A DNA stretch of 64,000 bases from Paenibacillus_V sp046244365 (GTDB taxonomy: Bacteria; Bacillota; Bacilli; Paenibacillales; NBRC-103111): positions 1,736,001-1,800,000 of the forward strand of contig NZ_CP176395.1 in the NCBI RefSeq assembly GCF_046244365.1, in the 5' to 3' direction. Each line of letters starts with the position of its first letter. Positions within the stretch are counted from its first letter, which is position 1. Below are positions 1-9,276 of this stretch, one piece after another. The notes beneath the pieces were generated by a model, which did not search any database, was not told the origin of the DNA, and saw only the letters and a list, made by a program, of their open reading frames with translations. The position numbers were made by a program, and so were the translations under genes.

Positions 1-2459
1 AATCGAAAACGGCGGACGGGCAATCCTTGCTTTTTTGGCTGGCGATAGCGGGCCTCGCGGCTTTCGTGGCCACGCAATCCTTTCGCACGGCGTTATTTAA
101 CGGGGGGGCCTGGACCTACGAAGCGCCGATCAATACGGCCGTTATATGGGCGGCTTTACTGCTCTTGATCGTTTCGATACGCGTGTTTCCGGCATGGCGG
201 TTTACCGATTCGCGGGATTTGATGACCGCAGCGGTTTGGGTCATTCCGCTCTTTTACCTGATTTCGCTGACGCAAGCGGCTTCCTCTCATTTTGCCGGCC
301 AGATGGCGCTGATCAGTACGCTTTACGCCGCTTTCTTCGTGGCGGGCAACGTGCTGGCAAGAGAAAAGCCGGGGGCAGCCTTTATCCAGCAGGCCATAGT
401 CGTTACCGGATATATCGTCGTGGTATACGGCTTCGTCAACATGTTCGGAAACGACTATTTCCATCATGCGGTCATGATCGAGTATAACGGATTACGGCTT
501 ACATCGGTCTTCCAATATGCCAATGCTTATGTGGCGTATTTAATGGCCCTGCTTGTCGCCTGTCTGTTCCTGACGGTCAGCGCGCGCAAATGGTATTGGA
601 TCGCTTTGCACGCATCGATGCTGATTCCGATCATGGCTTCGTTCTGGCTGACGCAGTCAAGAGGCGGTTATGTGCTGCTGCCGCTCATCCTGGTGCTCGT
701 GCTCCCTTTTCTTTCGGTAGTCAGACAAATCATGATGTGCGTTTACTTGGGCGGGGCGGCACTGCTTTCGATCACGCTGACGGAACGGTTCGTCGACATT
801 GCGAAGCCGCTCCGGGAGAAATTCGTCGCGTTTTACGAGCAAACGGGCAAGAAGCCCTCCGATCTGCTGTCGGTGTTCGACGCGGCTTCATGGAGCGGCT
901 GGAGCAGACTGCTGCTGTACTCGCTTGCGTTCGCTGCCGCGGCAGCGCTGATTCAAGCGTTCGTGTATCCGCTGCTTGAGAAGAAGCTGCAAAAGGTCAG
1001 CGGATTCAAGTACAGCGGCGTCCTGTTTCCGCTGGGGCTTATCGTGCTTGGCGCGGCAGGCGTATACGTTTTGCTCGGTACGACTTGGGTGACGTCGCTT
1101 TTGCCGGACATGCTGAGAACCCGAATCGAAAACATCAATTTTCAACAGCACAGCGTACTGGAACGAGGAACGTTCTACGAGGATGCATGGAAGGTTATCC
1201 GCGATTATCCGCTGCTTGGCAGCGGTGGCGGAGGCTGGATGGCGTTATGGGAGAAATACCAGAATAACCCTTATATAAGCCGGCAAGCGCATAGCTTCAT
1301 TTTCCAATACGCCATCGATGTGGGACTTATTGGAGCCGCGCTGTTCCTGCTGCTGCTGGGCACGATTTATTACCGCTATGTCCGAAGCTGCATAAAAAAA
1401 GGCGAATCGGATCGCACCAGTCACCTGATTTTCTATATCGTTTCGATAGCGCTTCTTATTCACAGCATGATCGATTTCGAGATGAGCTATGTGTATATCG
1501 CCGCGCTGCTGTTTCTATGTCTCGGAGGGGTGACGGCGGGGACGGCGCCGCACAGGTACGGCTGGACGCGCAGGATCGGCGATAGCCGCTGGCGGATGGC
1601 GGTTCCTGCAGCCGTTTGCGCGATCGCCGTGGCGGTGTTCATCGTCGGGGCGGTGAAGCTGCGTGCGGATCAGCATTACCGGAATGCTTTGACTGCGATA
1701 AATGAGCAAAAGACGTTCGAACAGATGCTGGCGCCGCTGGACGCTGCGCTCTCGCTGCAGCCGAACAATCCGGCCTACGTCCTGACGAAAGCGAATTTGA
1801 TGGATCAAGCGTATCAGCAGTTGAAAGACGAGAGCTATTACGAGGCATCGTTCTCGCTCATCGACGGACTGGAAGCGAAAGAGCCCTATAACCGCTCCGT
1901 TCTGGAGAAGCGGTACAGCCAGTACATCGTGAAGCAGAATTACGACGCGGCTCTCGGCCAGATCAAGCACATGCTGGCGTTATTTCCGTGGGACACGCCG
2001 GACGAAGAGAAAAACCCGCGTATTCCAAGCTTTTACGAACGGGGAATCGATCTTTACGTATTTCTCGCCGACAAGGCGGGGAAAGAAAACAATGCCGAGC
2101 TCAAAAACCGGTACGAGAGCGATGCGCTGAACCTGCTGCAAACCGTCATGACCAAAACGGAGCAGCTGGCAGCGCTGCCTAAGGGGCAAATGCAGGGCAG
2201 AGCGTTCGGCGTTACCCCGCAAATGCGGCTTACGATCGGGCAGACGCACTACAGAAACGGGAAGTACAAGGAAGCGGCCGACTTGCTGGGACCGGCAGTT
2301 AAGGAAGATCTGAGCAAACCCGCAGACCGCTATATTGTACGGTTCTATCTAGCTTCGCTGCAGAAGCTGAACCAGAACGACCAGAAGCTGTACGACCGTC
2401 TGGTGGCAGTCGATGCGAACGAAAAGGCGCTGCTGGAGCAATTGAAGGCGGCGAATTGA
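1..2459 (+). CDS. O-antigen ligase (Wzy_C) family membrane protein with C-terminal TPR-like region, 5' end outside window
   Basis: This is a large polytopic membrane protein of the O-antigen ligase/polymerase family. The visible 818 codons contain about a dozen hydrophobic segments, followed by a soluble helical C-terminal part (roughly the last 270 residues) with TPR-like spacing such as ALSLQPNNPAYVLTKAN. The family signature is near the middle: an R-x(n)-DYPLLGSGGGGW stretch followed by QAHSFIFQYAIDVGLIG, typical of the Wzy_C domain. In Gram-positive bacteria such proteins are thought to polymerise or ligate surface glycans; the substrate is unknown here. The frame is open to the window edge and no ribosome site precedes the TTG at 27, so the true start is upstream. 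The next gene lies 142 bases downstream and is probably independent. Confidence 0.85.
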   Translation, partial: SKTADGQSLLFWLAIAGLAAFVATQSFRTALFNGGAWTYEAPINTAVIWAALLLLIVSIRVFPAWRFTDSRDLMTAAVWVIPLFYLISLTQAASSHFAGQMALISTLYAAFFVAGNVLAREKPGAAFIQQAIVVTGYIVVVYGFVNMFGNDYFHHAVMIEYNGLRLTSVFQYANAYVAYLMALLVACLFLTVSARKWYWIALHASMLIPIMASFWLTQSRGGYVLLPLILVLVLPFLSVVRQIMMCVYLGGAALLSITLTERFVDIAKPLREKFVAFYEQTGKKPSDLLSVFDAASWSGWSRLLLYSLAFAAAAALIQAFVYPLLEKKLQKVSGFKYSGVLFPLGLIVLGAAGVYVLLGTTWVTSLLPDMLRTRIENINFQQHSVLERGTFYEDAWKVIRDYPLLGSGGGGWMALWEKYQNNPYISRQAHSFIFQYAIDVGLIGAALFLLLLGTIYYRYVRSCIKKGESDRTSHLIFYIVSIALLIHSMIDFEMSYVYIAALLFLCLGGVTAGTAPHRYGWTRRIGDSRWRMAVPAAVCAIAVAVFIVGAVKLRADQHYRNALTAINEQKTFEQMLAPLDAALSLQPNNPAYVLTKANLMDQAYQQLKDESYYEASFSLIDGLEAKEPYNRSVLEKRYSQYIVKQNYDAALGQIKHMLALFPWDTPDEEKNPRIPSFYERGIDLYVFLADKAGKENNAELKNRYESDALNLLQTVMTKTEQLAALPKGQMQGRAFGVTPQMRLTIGQTHYRNGKYKEAADLLGPAVKEDLSKPADRYIVRFYLASLQKLNQNDQKLYDRLVAVDANEKALLEQLKAAN

Positions 2460-2601
2460 AAAAGTCTTCGGCATTCGTAAAAAAGTTGGCTACATCGCCA
2501 AAATTCCATGTTAAAATATGGGGGTGACGCGGCGCTTCTCCACATTGGCGCGGCGCCGCAAGTTCGGAATCGCAACCAAACGAAAAGAGGGAGAATGAAT
2601 C

Positions 2602-3561
2602 ATGCCTTTGTTAGACATGCCGCTAGAGAAATTATTGGCGTATGAGGGACGCAACCCGCGTCCGGCCGATTTCGACGAATATTGGGAACGCGCGCTTGAC
2701 GAGATGCGTGCGGTAGACCCCGCCGTCGAGCTGGTGCCAAGCGCATTCCAGGTACCGGGAGCGGATTGCTTCGATCTGTATTTTACGGGAGTGCGCGGCG
2801 CGCGTATTCACGCGAAGTATGTCCGGCCTAAGAACGCGGAGGGCAAACATCCCGCCATCGTTCAATTTCACGGTTATTCCGGCAGCTGCGGCGAATGGGC
2901 GGACAAGCTCGTTTACGCCTCGCTCGGCTATTCGATGGTATCGATGGACGTTCGCGGACAAGGCGGATATTCGGAAGATACGGGCGGTGTAAAGGGAACG
3001 ACGCTTAACGGACATATTATCAGGGGACTTAACGACCACGAGGACAACTTGCTGTTCAGGCATATTTACCTCGATACGGCGCAGCTGGCGGGAATCGTCA
3101 TGAATTTGCCGGAAGTCGATCCCGACCGTGTCGGCGTCATCGGAGGCTCGCAGGGCGGAGCGCTGACGATTGCCTGCGCGGCGCTTGAACCGCGCGTGAA
3201 GCGGCTTGCCCCGGTTTATCCATTCTTGTGCGACTACAAACGCGTTTGGGAGATGGATCAGGCGGCGAACGCTTATGCGGAGCTCAAAACGTTCTTCCGC
3301 AACTTCGATCCGCAGCATAAGCGCGAAGACGACATTTTTACGCGGCTCGGTTATATCGATCTGCAATTTTTGGCAAACCGGATTCGCGGCGAAGTGATGA
3401 TGGGCGTAGGGCTGATGGATGCGGTATGCCCGCCATCCACGCAATTCGCGGCCTTCAACAAAATGACGGCGCCGAAATCGTATGAGATTTATCCGGATTT
3501 CGGTCATGAAGGCTTGCCTGGCTTCACGGATAAAACTGTTCAATTCATGCTCGGTTTGTAA
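2602..3561 (+). CDS. Acetylxylan esterase / cephalosporin-C deacetylase family (AXE1), paralog 1
   Basis: This 319-residue cytoplasmic alpha/beta hydrolase belongs to the AXE1 family (CE7 type), which removes acetyl groups from xylo-oligosaccharides and other small acetylated compounds. The catalytic triad is visible: Ser183 in GGSQGG, Asp273 in GLMDAVCPP and His302 in DFGHEG. The oxyanion region FHGYSG lies near residue 90, and there is no signal peptide. The start follows an AGAGGGAG ribosome site. A paralog of exactly the same length lies at 53179-54138 inside the glycan locus, suggesting a duplication. This copy stands alone and is followed by its own terminator at 3580-3615. Family assignment is firm; the physiological substrate is inferred. 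Confidence 0.93.
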   Translation: MPLLDMPLEKLLAYEGRNPRPADFDEYWERALDEMRAVDPAVELVPSAFQVPGADCFDLYFTGVRGARIHAKYVRPKNAEGKHPAIVQFHGYSGSCGEWADKLVYASLGYSMVSMDVRGQGGYSEDTGGVKGTTLNGHIIRGLNDHEDNLLFRHIYLDTAQLAGIVMNLPEVDPDRVGVIGGSQGGALTIACAALEPRVKRLAPVYPFLCDYKRVWEMDQAANAYAELKTFFRNFDPQHKREDDIFTRLGYIDLQFLANRIRGEVMMGVGLMDAVCPPSTQFAAFNKMTAPKSYEIYPDFGHEGLPGFTDKTVQFMLGL

Positions 3562-3579
3562 TCATCGATTCGATTAATA

Positions 3580-3615
3580 ATAAACGTCCGCCCGCTTATG
3601 GGAGGACGTTTATTT
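3580..3615 (+). terminator. Rho-independent terminator after the esterase gene
   Basis: The arms AAACGTCC (3582-3589) and GGACGTTT (3604-3611) pair perfectly, with an inner CCC/GGG extension, and a T-rich tail follows. It lies directly after the esterase stop codon. Confidence 0.8.
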
Positions 3616-3783
3616 CATTTTGGAAACAAGTTAAAACCCACTTTACAACTCGGCTTTCCCTCACTTATAATTCCTATATAAATAATCGGAAATAAAATTC
3701 AAAATGAAATCATGTTTGTCGCTCTTGCTAAGAACGCATGGGCCTTATGTTGAATATGTAGGTTATTGGGGTGGGTGTTCGGG

Positions 3784-4548
3784 ATGGAACTGGGAATCGG
3801 CTTGCTTGGGCTTTTCGTCGGGTTGTTGGTTGGCGCGACCGGAGTAGGCGGGGCGTCGCTGTTGACACCGTTGTTGATTATGTTCGGTATTAACCCCTCC
3901 ATAGCGGTCGGGACGGATCTGCTCTATAACTCGGTAACGAAGCTGTTCGGTGCTGCCCAGCACTTTAAGCAGAAAACGATCGATATGCAAATGGTGAAAT
4001 ATTTCGCTTACGGCAGTATCCCCGGAGCGGTTGTAGCGGTATTGTCGCTGCATTTTCTGAACTCCTTCTTCCATAATCAAGAGCAGTTGATCAAGCATGC
4101 GCTAGGCGTGGTGCTGATCATCACGGCGATCGCGACGCTGTACCGCCAGCTGTTTCAGCATAAGATCAAAGAAAACCGGATTCAGCTGCTGCCGCTTGAG
4201 CAGAAGCGCGGCATGACGATCGCCATCGGCGCGCTGCTCGGGTTTATCGTCGGCATGACGTCGATCGGCTCCGGCTCGCTCTACGCGCTTGCGATGATTT
4301 ATTTGTACCGGATGAACGCTTCCAAGGTGGTCGGAACGGATATCGCCCATGCGTTCCTGCTCGTCACGGTAGCCGGCGTCCTGCATGCCGGTATGGGCAA
4401 TATCGATTATAGTTTAGCGCTTAACCTGATGCTCGGCTCCATACCGGGCGTTCTGATCGGCAGCAAGCTCGCCGTCATTTTGCCGTCGCGCCCTCTGCGC
4501 ACGGTCATGGCGACGCTGATCCTGATCAGCGGCTTGAAGCTGATATGA
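3784..4548 (+). CDS. TauE/SafE family membrane permease (sulfite exporter-like)
   Basis: This is an integral membrane protein of about 254 residues with the typical TauE/SafE layout: two related halves of about four membrane segments each. The N-terminal half carries GLLVGATGVGGASLLTPLL and the second half carries GFIVGMTSIGSGSLYALAM, the paired glycine-rich motifs of the family. Members are implicated in export of sulfite, sulfoacetate or other small organosulfur or carboxylate anions; the substrate cannot be told here. The ATG at 3784 is chosen as start, but TTG 3766 and GTG 3775 are in frame and possible, because the ribosome site is weak. The gene is followed by a strong bidirectional terminator. 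Confidence 0.88.
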   Translation: MELGIGLLGLFVGLLVGATGVGGASLLTPLLIMFGINPSIAVGTDLLYNSVTKLFGAAQHFKQKTIDMQMVKYFAYGSIPGAVVAVLSLHFLNSFFHNQEQLIKHALGVVLIITAIATLYRQLFQHKIKENRIQLLPLEQKRGMTIAIGALLGFIVGMTSIGSGSLYALAMIYLYRMNASKVVGTDIAHAFLLVTVAGVLHAGMGNIDYSLALNLMLGSIPGVLIGSKLAVILPSRPLRTVMATLILISGLKLI

Positions 4549-4579
4549 CAGGCGAAGCTGCTGTCCCCGATAGTTGCCA

Positions 4580-4628
4580 AAAGAACCTCCAAATCCACGG
4601 TAAACGCGGATCCGGAGGTTCTTTTTTT
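4580..4628. terminator. Bidirectional terminator between the TauE/SafE gene and the collagen-like gene
   Basis: The arms AAGAACCTCC (4581-4590) and GGAGGTTCTT (about 4614-4623) pair with an inner AATCC/GGAT extension. A run of T follows on the plus strand and TTTT follows on the minus strand, so it can end both convergent genes. Confidence 0.88.
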
Positions 4629-4635
4629 GATACGG

Positions 4636-6594
4636 CTATTTTACAAACATTTGCTCAGGGGAAGGGGTCACGGTTTCGATCGTGTGTCCTGGCTGTCCTG
4701 GCTGACTCGCAATAGGACTCGCCGTGGTACCGCCGCCGCCGTCGCCCCCGCTGCCGCCGCTTGCGCCGCCGCCGCCGCCGGCATTTATCGTGCCGGTGCC
4801 AGCCACATTGGCTCCGCCAGCCCCGCCGTTTGCCTGCAAAGTTCCTGTAATGCTCGGAGAACTGGAAGAGATAAGATGAATAATACCGCCGCCGCCACCG
4901 CCGCCGCCGGCTTCTCCGTTTCCGCCATTGTCGTCAAATCCGATAGAGCCGTTTCCTCCATTCGCTCTGATCGTGCCTGCAATAGTCAGCGACCCTTTGG
5001 CTCCAATGACCACGACCCCGCCGCCGCCGCCGCCGGTTCCTGCGATACCTTGGCCTGCCGTTTGCGGATTTACGCCATGTACGCCGTTTGCGTTAATCGA
5101 CGCCCCTGTGCCTAGTCTAACATTTCCTTTCCCGATCAATACAAGCGATCCTCCGCCCTCGCCGCCTGAGGCTGCGGGAATACGATTTCCCGCGCCTCCG
5201 GCTGCCGCTCCCGGCAAAGTGATTTGAGCCGCTTGCAGATAAGAAAGTCCTATCCCGCCGTTCGTTGGACCGGCTTCAGCCAAGGAAATGCCGGGATGCG
5301 GATTGCCGCCGCCGCTATCCTGCGCGCCTGGACTGACCGTGATCGTTCCGGTGATGGTGATATCCCCCGAAGATCGCAACATGGTACCGCTCGGGAGAAT
5401 GAGATTTCCTGTAATCGTAATGCTGGAAAATTGAAAGTTGGCTTTATTGGGTAATGAATTTACACCGGTTGTCGTGGTCAAATCCAATGTGTTACCGGCA
5501 CTTACGTTTAGTGAACCCGCTGAACCGTCGCCATACATGCTGGCACCTTCACCTTGCGGACCTTGCGGACCTACCGGACCTATGAGACCTGCCGGACCTA
5601 TGAGGCCTTGCGGCCCTGCCGGACCTTGTGGACCCGCTGGACCTGCAACACCGGCGGGCCCGGTCGCTCCTGTATCGCCCTTCGCGCCCTGCGGCCCCGT
5701 TGCGCCGGCCGGCCCGGCCGCTCCGGTATCGCCCTTCGCGCCCTGCGGCCCCGTTGCGCCGGCAGGTCCGGCCGCTCCTGCATCGCCCTTCGCGCCCTGC
5801 GGTCCCGTTGCGCCGGCCGGCCCGGTCGCTCCTGCATCGCCCGTGTCGCCTTTCGCGCCTTGCGGACCTTGTTGACCCTGAGGTCCTGCCGGACCCGCCG
5901 GACCCATCGGACCGATCGGCCCTGCGGCTCCCGTAACGCCTTGGTCGCCCTTCGCGCCCTGCGGACCGGTTGCGCCAGCGGGGCCAGTCGCTCCTGTATC
6001 GCCCGTGTCGCCTTTATCTCCCTTCGCGCCTTGCGGGCCCGTTGCGCCGGCCGGACCGGTCGCTCCGGTCGCTCCTGCATCGCCCGTGTCGCCTTTCGCG
6101 CCTTGCGGACCTTGTTGACCCTGAGGTCCTGCCGGACCCGCCGGTCCCATCGGACCGATCGGCCCTGCGGCTCCCGTAACGCCTTGGTCGCCCTTCGCGC
6201 CCTGCGGACCCGTTGCGCCAGCGGGGCCAGCCGCTCCTGTATCGCCCGTGTCGCCTTTCGCACCTTGCGGACCTTGCGGACCTTGTTGGCCCTGCGGCCC
6301 CGTAGGCCCCATCGGGCCTATCGGACCTATTGGGCCTATGGGGCCTGCCGCCCCTTGTTGACCCTGCGGACCAGCCGGTCCTTGATCGCCTTTAAGCATC
6401 AGCGTATACATTCGCTCGTTAATTCCGCAACTGCCTCCCGGAGCCAAAAGCTTCATTTGACCGCTGGAGCTTACACAAACATTAATGGAATCCAGCAAGG
6501 TTGTTGCGGCCTGCGCCGTATTCCCGTGAAAGGTGAAAGCGACGGACGCCATTACTGCAGCCAACGCTAGTTTGCCGATAGTTTTCATTGCCAA
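4636..6594 (-). CDS. Secreted collagen-like (Gly-X-Y) protein with glycine-rich C-terminal domain
   Basis: This 652-residue protein starts with a signal peptide (MAMKTIGKLALAAVMASVAF, cleavage near ...NTAQAA). A short cysteine-containing head follows, resembling the 'acquired cysteine/leucine' head of other bacterial collagen-like proteins (INVCVSSSGQMKLL...GGSCG). About 280 residues of perfect Gly-X-Y triplets (GPAGPQGQQG, GAKGDTGD and variants) come next, around residues 70-350. The last 300 residues are glycine-rich with repeated beta-strand motifs (ITITGNL, SLTIAGTIRANGG). No LPXTG or SLH anchor is visible, so attachment may be non-covalent. The gene sits 30 bases downstream of the SLH protein gene on the same strand, so the two are probably co-expressed surface or spore-surface components. 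Its triplet region contains long near-identical DNA repeats. Confidence 0.85.
   Translation of the reverse strand: MAMKTIGKLALAAVMASVAFTFHGNTAQAATTLLDSINVCVSSSGQMKLLAPGGSCGINERMYTLMLKGDQGPAGPQGQQGAAGPIGPIGPIGPMGPTGPQGQQGPQGPQGAKGDTGDTGAAGPAGATGPQGAKGDQGVTGAAGPIGPMGPAGPAGPQGQQGPQGAKGDTGDAGATGATGPAGATGPQGAKGDKGDTGDTGATGPAGATGPQGAKGDQGVTGAAGPIGPMGPAGPAGPQGQQGPQGAKGDTGDAGATGPAGATGPQGAKGDAGAAGPAGATGPQGAKGDTGAAGPAGATGPQGAKGDTGATGPAGVAGPAGPQGPAGPQGLIGPAGLIGPVGPQGPQGEGASMYGDGSAGSLNVSAGNTLDLTTTTGVNSLPNKANFQFSSITITGNLILPSGTMLRSSGDITITGTITVSPGAQDSGGGNPHPGISLAEAGPTNGGIGLSYLQAAQITLPGAAAGGAGNRIPAASGGEGGGSLVLIGKGNVRLGTGASINANGVHGVNPQTAGQGIAGTGGGGGGVVVIGAKGSLTIAGTIRANGGNGSIGFDDNGGNGEAGGGGGGGGIIHLISSSSPSITGTLQANGGAGGANVAGTGTINAGGGGGASGGSGGDGGGGTTASPIASQPGQPGHTIETVTPSPEQMFVK
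5835..6213. repeat. Long direct repeat inside the collagen-like gene
   Basis: A block of about 134 bases at 5835-5968 recurs almost unchanged at about 6081-6213. Both encode the same Gly-X-Y stretch, including the AAGPIGPMGPAGPAGPQG segment. Such repeats allow slippage or recombination that changes collagen-rod length by whole triplets. Confidence 0.75.
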
Positions 6595-6624
6595 TCTCCT
6601 CTAATCGAAATGAGTATCCTAAAC

Positions 6625-9039
6625 TTATATAAATTGAATAAGCTTTAGCATCCGCTTGAGCATGGTAACGGCTTCGGCGCGGGAAGTGTAGCTTCCTGCC
6701 CGAAACGCCCCGTTCTCATCCCCTTCAATAATTCCGCTTTGCATAGCAAACCGAACATCGTCCAGAGCCCAACGGGAAATGGCCGGTTCATCGGTGAACG
6801 ATTTATGCGAAGAACCGCTTCCGGCTGACTGAACGGCGGTATACTGCATAGCCCGTACAAGCACACCGACCAGCTCTTCTCTAGTGATCCGCTGCATAGG
6901 CCGGAAAGTGCCGTCTTCATATCCGGAAATCAAACCGGCCTGATAGGCTGTGCTGACCGCCTTCTCATACCAGCCGCCTACCGTGTCCGGGAACGGGCTT
7001 TTTTCTTCCGAATCATTCAACCCGAGCGATCTGACGGCGAGCGCCGCAATTTCCGCCCGCGTGATGGCAGCGTCCGGATCAAACGCTTCCTTGGTGCGTC
7101 CTTCTACAATCAACTTGGATGCAAGCAGCTCAATATCCGCTGCGGACCAATGACCCTTACTATCCTGGAAAGATACGGGCCGGTCGATAACGGTATAAAT
7201 GCTGGCGCCTTGTCGTTTCATGACCGCCGACCATTGTCCGTCCTTCCATTCGAAGAAAGTGGGGACAAACTTGAATTGACGGGTCTCCGGCACCCAACGA
7301 ACACCGGTTGCCGTTGCCGGGATCGGACCGCTCCCCATAGGCAGGGTACGCGAAACGAATCGGTTAAAGGAGCTAATGAAAACCTTTTGGTTGCTCGCGC
7401 CGGTCACCAGGACTTCGAACTCCAGGGGAGGGGTTAATAAACGAGCCTTTATGTCCTGTCCCGACTGCTGAATGGCCTCGGCAACAATCGGTTCGGGCTC
7501 GCGAATCATGATTTCCAGGCGGATAGAGTCTTCCGGAAATCCGAATTTTCGGCTAAACGCTTGCAAATCCAGCTCCGAAACGGGAAGTATCATCGATGAT
7601 CGACCAGCCTGGATTTCCAATACAGCCTGTTCGTTGATCGCTTTCAATTGTTTTAAGTTCGCTGCCGTAATATTGACTTGTCCGCCTGAAGGCGCCGTGC
7701 TCAGCACGATGACGCCCTTTTTGACGTCTTCCAAGGATATTCCTTTCTGTCCGCTCTGACCGCCTTTAGGAATGACCTCGATAACGAGTCCAGGGGGTGG
7801 CGTGGAAGGAGGCGTCGAATCTCCCGGATTCGGCGGAGGGTTGTCGATGTTTCCATGGTTGTCTGTTTCTACAATAATTCTGGTCTCGGCTGCAAACCCG
7901 CCGTATGTCGCGGTCAATACCGTTTGTCCGGCAGTATGGCCTTGGACCTTCCCGCTGCTGTCCACGGAAGCGACAGAAGGGTTCGTCATGGTATAGGCAG
8001 CGAATACGGAAACATTCCTGACGTCGCCATTTGAGTATGTAGCCTCTAAAACCGTGGAAAGCTGCTGTCCGTTTTTCATGGAATAAGACGGCTGGGTGAA
8101 ATTCAGTCCCGTTAAGGCATCTTGCGAGCTTGCTTCCGTAAAGGCCACATAAGCGCTTGAGCCAATAGGCGTACCGTTTATGCTTCCTTTAATTTCGGCA
8201 ATTCCTGCGGATAAGGGAGCTGTCAAAATCGCTTTATATACGCCATAGGTTTCATAAGTAACGGAAAGAGTTGCCGGGATTCGGCTGTTATTGGGGGTAC
8301 TTGTCAGGAGGGTTTCCTGCTCGAAGTCGATCTCCAAAGGGTTAGTTGAACCTGGATTTTCCGTCAGGCGCGCCAGGCTCCCATAGACAGGCGAAACTAG
8401 CTTCATTTCGTAATGTCCGTAGGTTTCATGCGTCACGTCGCTTAGCTGCCCCAATGTGGTGGACAATTGAAGCGAATCCGCCTTAGCGGCTATGGCATTG
8501 CCATGGCTGTCCTTCAGAAAAACCGAAATTACGGTCCGGCTGAAGCCGTTCGCCGGCAGCGATTGATGGTTTGCGGCGATAACCGTGTGGGTAGGCGAAA
8601 CCGCGCCTGGTATAAAATTTACCCTGGCCATATCAGGAATCCAGATACCATCGACTTCGGCGCTAATAAAAGCGACGCCTGCAGCAAGTGGAGCTGTCAG
8701 TATAGACGTATACTGTCCGTAAACGGAGGCGGAAACCTGCGGGTCTAAGGTGCCCAAAGAAGTAGTTAACTTTACTTTTTCGGGGGAAATGGATAAATCG
8801 TTGCCGTTTGGATCTTTCAGATGCACAGTTACGACGGTTTGGCTTGTCCCGTCTGCAGGAATCGCCTCGTCATGAACTTGGACGGTTCCGGTGACGGACT
8901 GACCCGCCGTGGAAATGCTCGCGGCCGCAGCATCGGCGAGAGCGGCACTGGTTGAAAAGACCAGCAGAAGTACAACAATCATGATTTGGGATATGATTTT
9001 TTGCATTAGCCGGGTATTCCGGAGTTTCCCATTAGACAT
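6625..9039 (-). CDS. Secreted Ig-like (invasin/BIG type) protein with three C-terminal SLH domains
   Basis: This 804-residue protein begins with a signal peptide (hydrophobic core IISQIMIVVLLLVFSTSAALA). It then has two or more bacterial Ig-like repeats of the invasin/BIG_1 type (SQTVVTVHLKDPNGNDLSIS; SRTVISVFLKDSHGNAIA) and a BIG_2-type segment (YTMTNPSVASVDSSGKVQGHTAGQTVLTA, given in parts). A Pro/Gly linker and a further soluble domain follow. The last 180 residues contain three SLH motifs (DSKGHWSAADIELLASK; FPDTVGGWYEKAVSTAY; SRWALDDVRFAMQSG), which bind pyruvylated secondary wall polymer and anchor proteins in the cell surface layer. It lies upstream of the collagen-like gene with a 30-base gap, suggesting a two-gene surface operon. 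A candidate -10 (TATAAT on the minus strand, 9169-9174) lies 130 bases upstream. Confidence 0.88.
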   Translation of the reverse strand: MSNGKLRNTRLMQKIISQIMIVVLLLVFSTSAALADAAAASISTAGQSVTGTVQVHDEAIPADGTSQTVVTVHLKDPNGNDLSISPEKVKLTTSLGTLDPQVSASVYGQYTSILTAPLAAGVAFISAEVDGIWIPDMARVNFIPGAVSPTHTVIAANHQSLPANGFSRTVISVFLKDSHGNAIAAKADSLQLSTTLGQLSDVTHETYGHYEMKLVSPVYGSLARLTENPGSTNPLEIDFEQETLLTSTPNNSRIPATLSVTYETYGVYKAILTAPLSAGIAEIKGSINGTPIGSSAYVAFTEASSQDALTGLNFTQPSYSMKNGQQLSTVLEATYSNGDVRNVSVFAAYTMTNPSVASVDSSGKVQGHTAGQTVLTATYGGFAAETRIIVETDNHGNIDNPPPNPGDSTPPSTPPPGLVIEVIPKGGQSGQKGISLEDVKKGVIVLSTAPSGGQVNITAANLKQLKAINEQAVLEIQAGRSSMILPVSELDLQAFSRKFGFPEDSIRLEIMIREPEPIVAEAIQQSGQDIKARLLTPPLEFEVLVTGASNQKVFISSFNRFVSRTLPMGSGPIPATATGVRWVPETRQFKFVPTFFEWKDGQWSAVMKRQGASIYTVIDRPVSFQDSKGHWSAADIELLASKLIVEGRTKEAFDPDAAITRAEIAALAVRSLGLNDSEEKSPFPDTVGGWYEKAVSTAYQAGLISGYEDGTFRPMQRITREELVGVLVRAMQYTAVQSAGSGSSHKSFTDEPAISRWALDDVRFAMQSGIIEGDENGAFRAGSYTSRAEAVTMLKRMLKLIQFI

Positions 9040-9202
9040 TCTGATTAGACCTTGTCCTCTCTATTCTATTTTTTGTCTGCCTCTATTTTGACGGCTCCCA
9101 TCCCCATTTCTGGAATAATTGACTGATCGTCTTTGCAAAAACGAATCTATGTTTTTCCAATAGTATTAATTATACATGATGGTTATTTACTAGGAAAGAA
9201 AT

Positions 9203-9222
9203 AAAACCCCCGATACCGGAGG
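9203..9222 (-). terminator. Terminator of the AraC gene at 9277
   Basis: On the minus strand CCTCCG pairs with CGGGGG across a 4-base loop and is followed by TTTTATTT. It lies about 55 bases after the AraC stop codon. Confidence 0.7.
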
Positions 9223-9276
9223 CATTGTCGAGCTTATATCCACATGGGAAGTTGCTAGGGGGGGGATTTCGGTCTA

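Noticed and set aside
5554..6570. Arg/Leu/Cys-rich plus-strand frame opposite the collagen-like gene
   Set aside because: It is the complement of the Gly-X-Y repeats and has no start signals.
9040..9276. Riboswitch in the leader of the SLH protein gene
   Set aside because: The 130-base leader shows no conserved core of c-di-GMP or other riboswitch classes that I could recognise.
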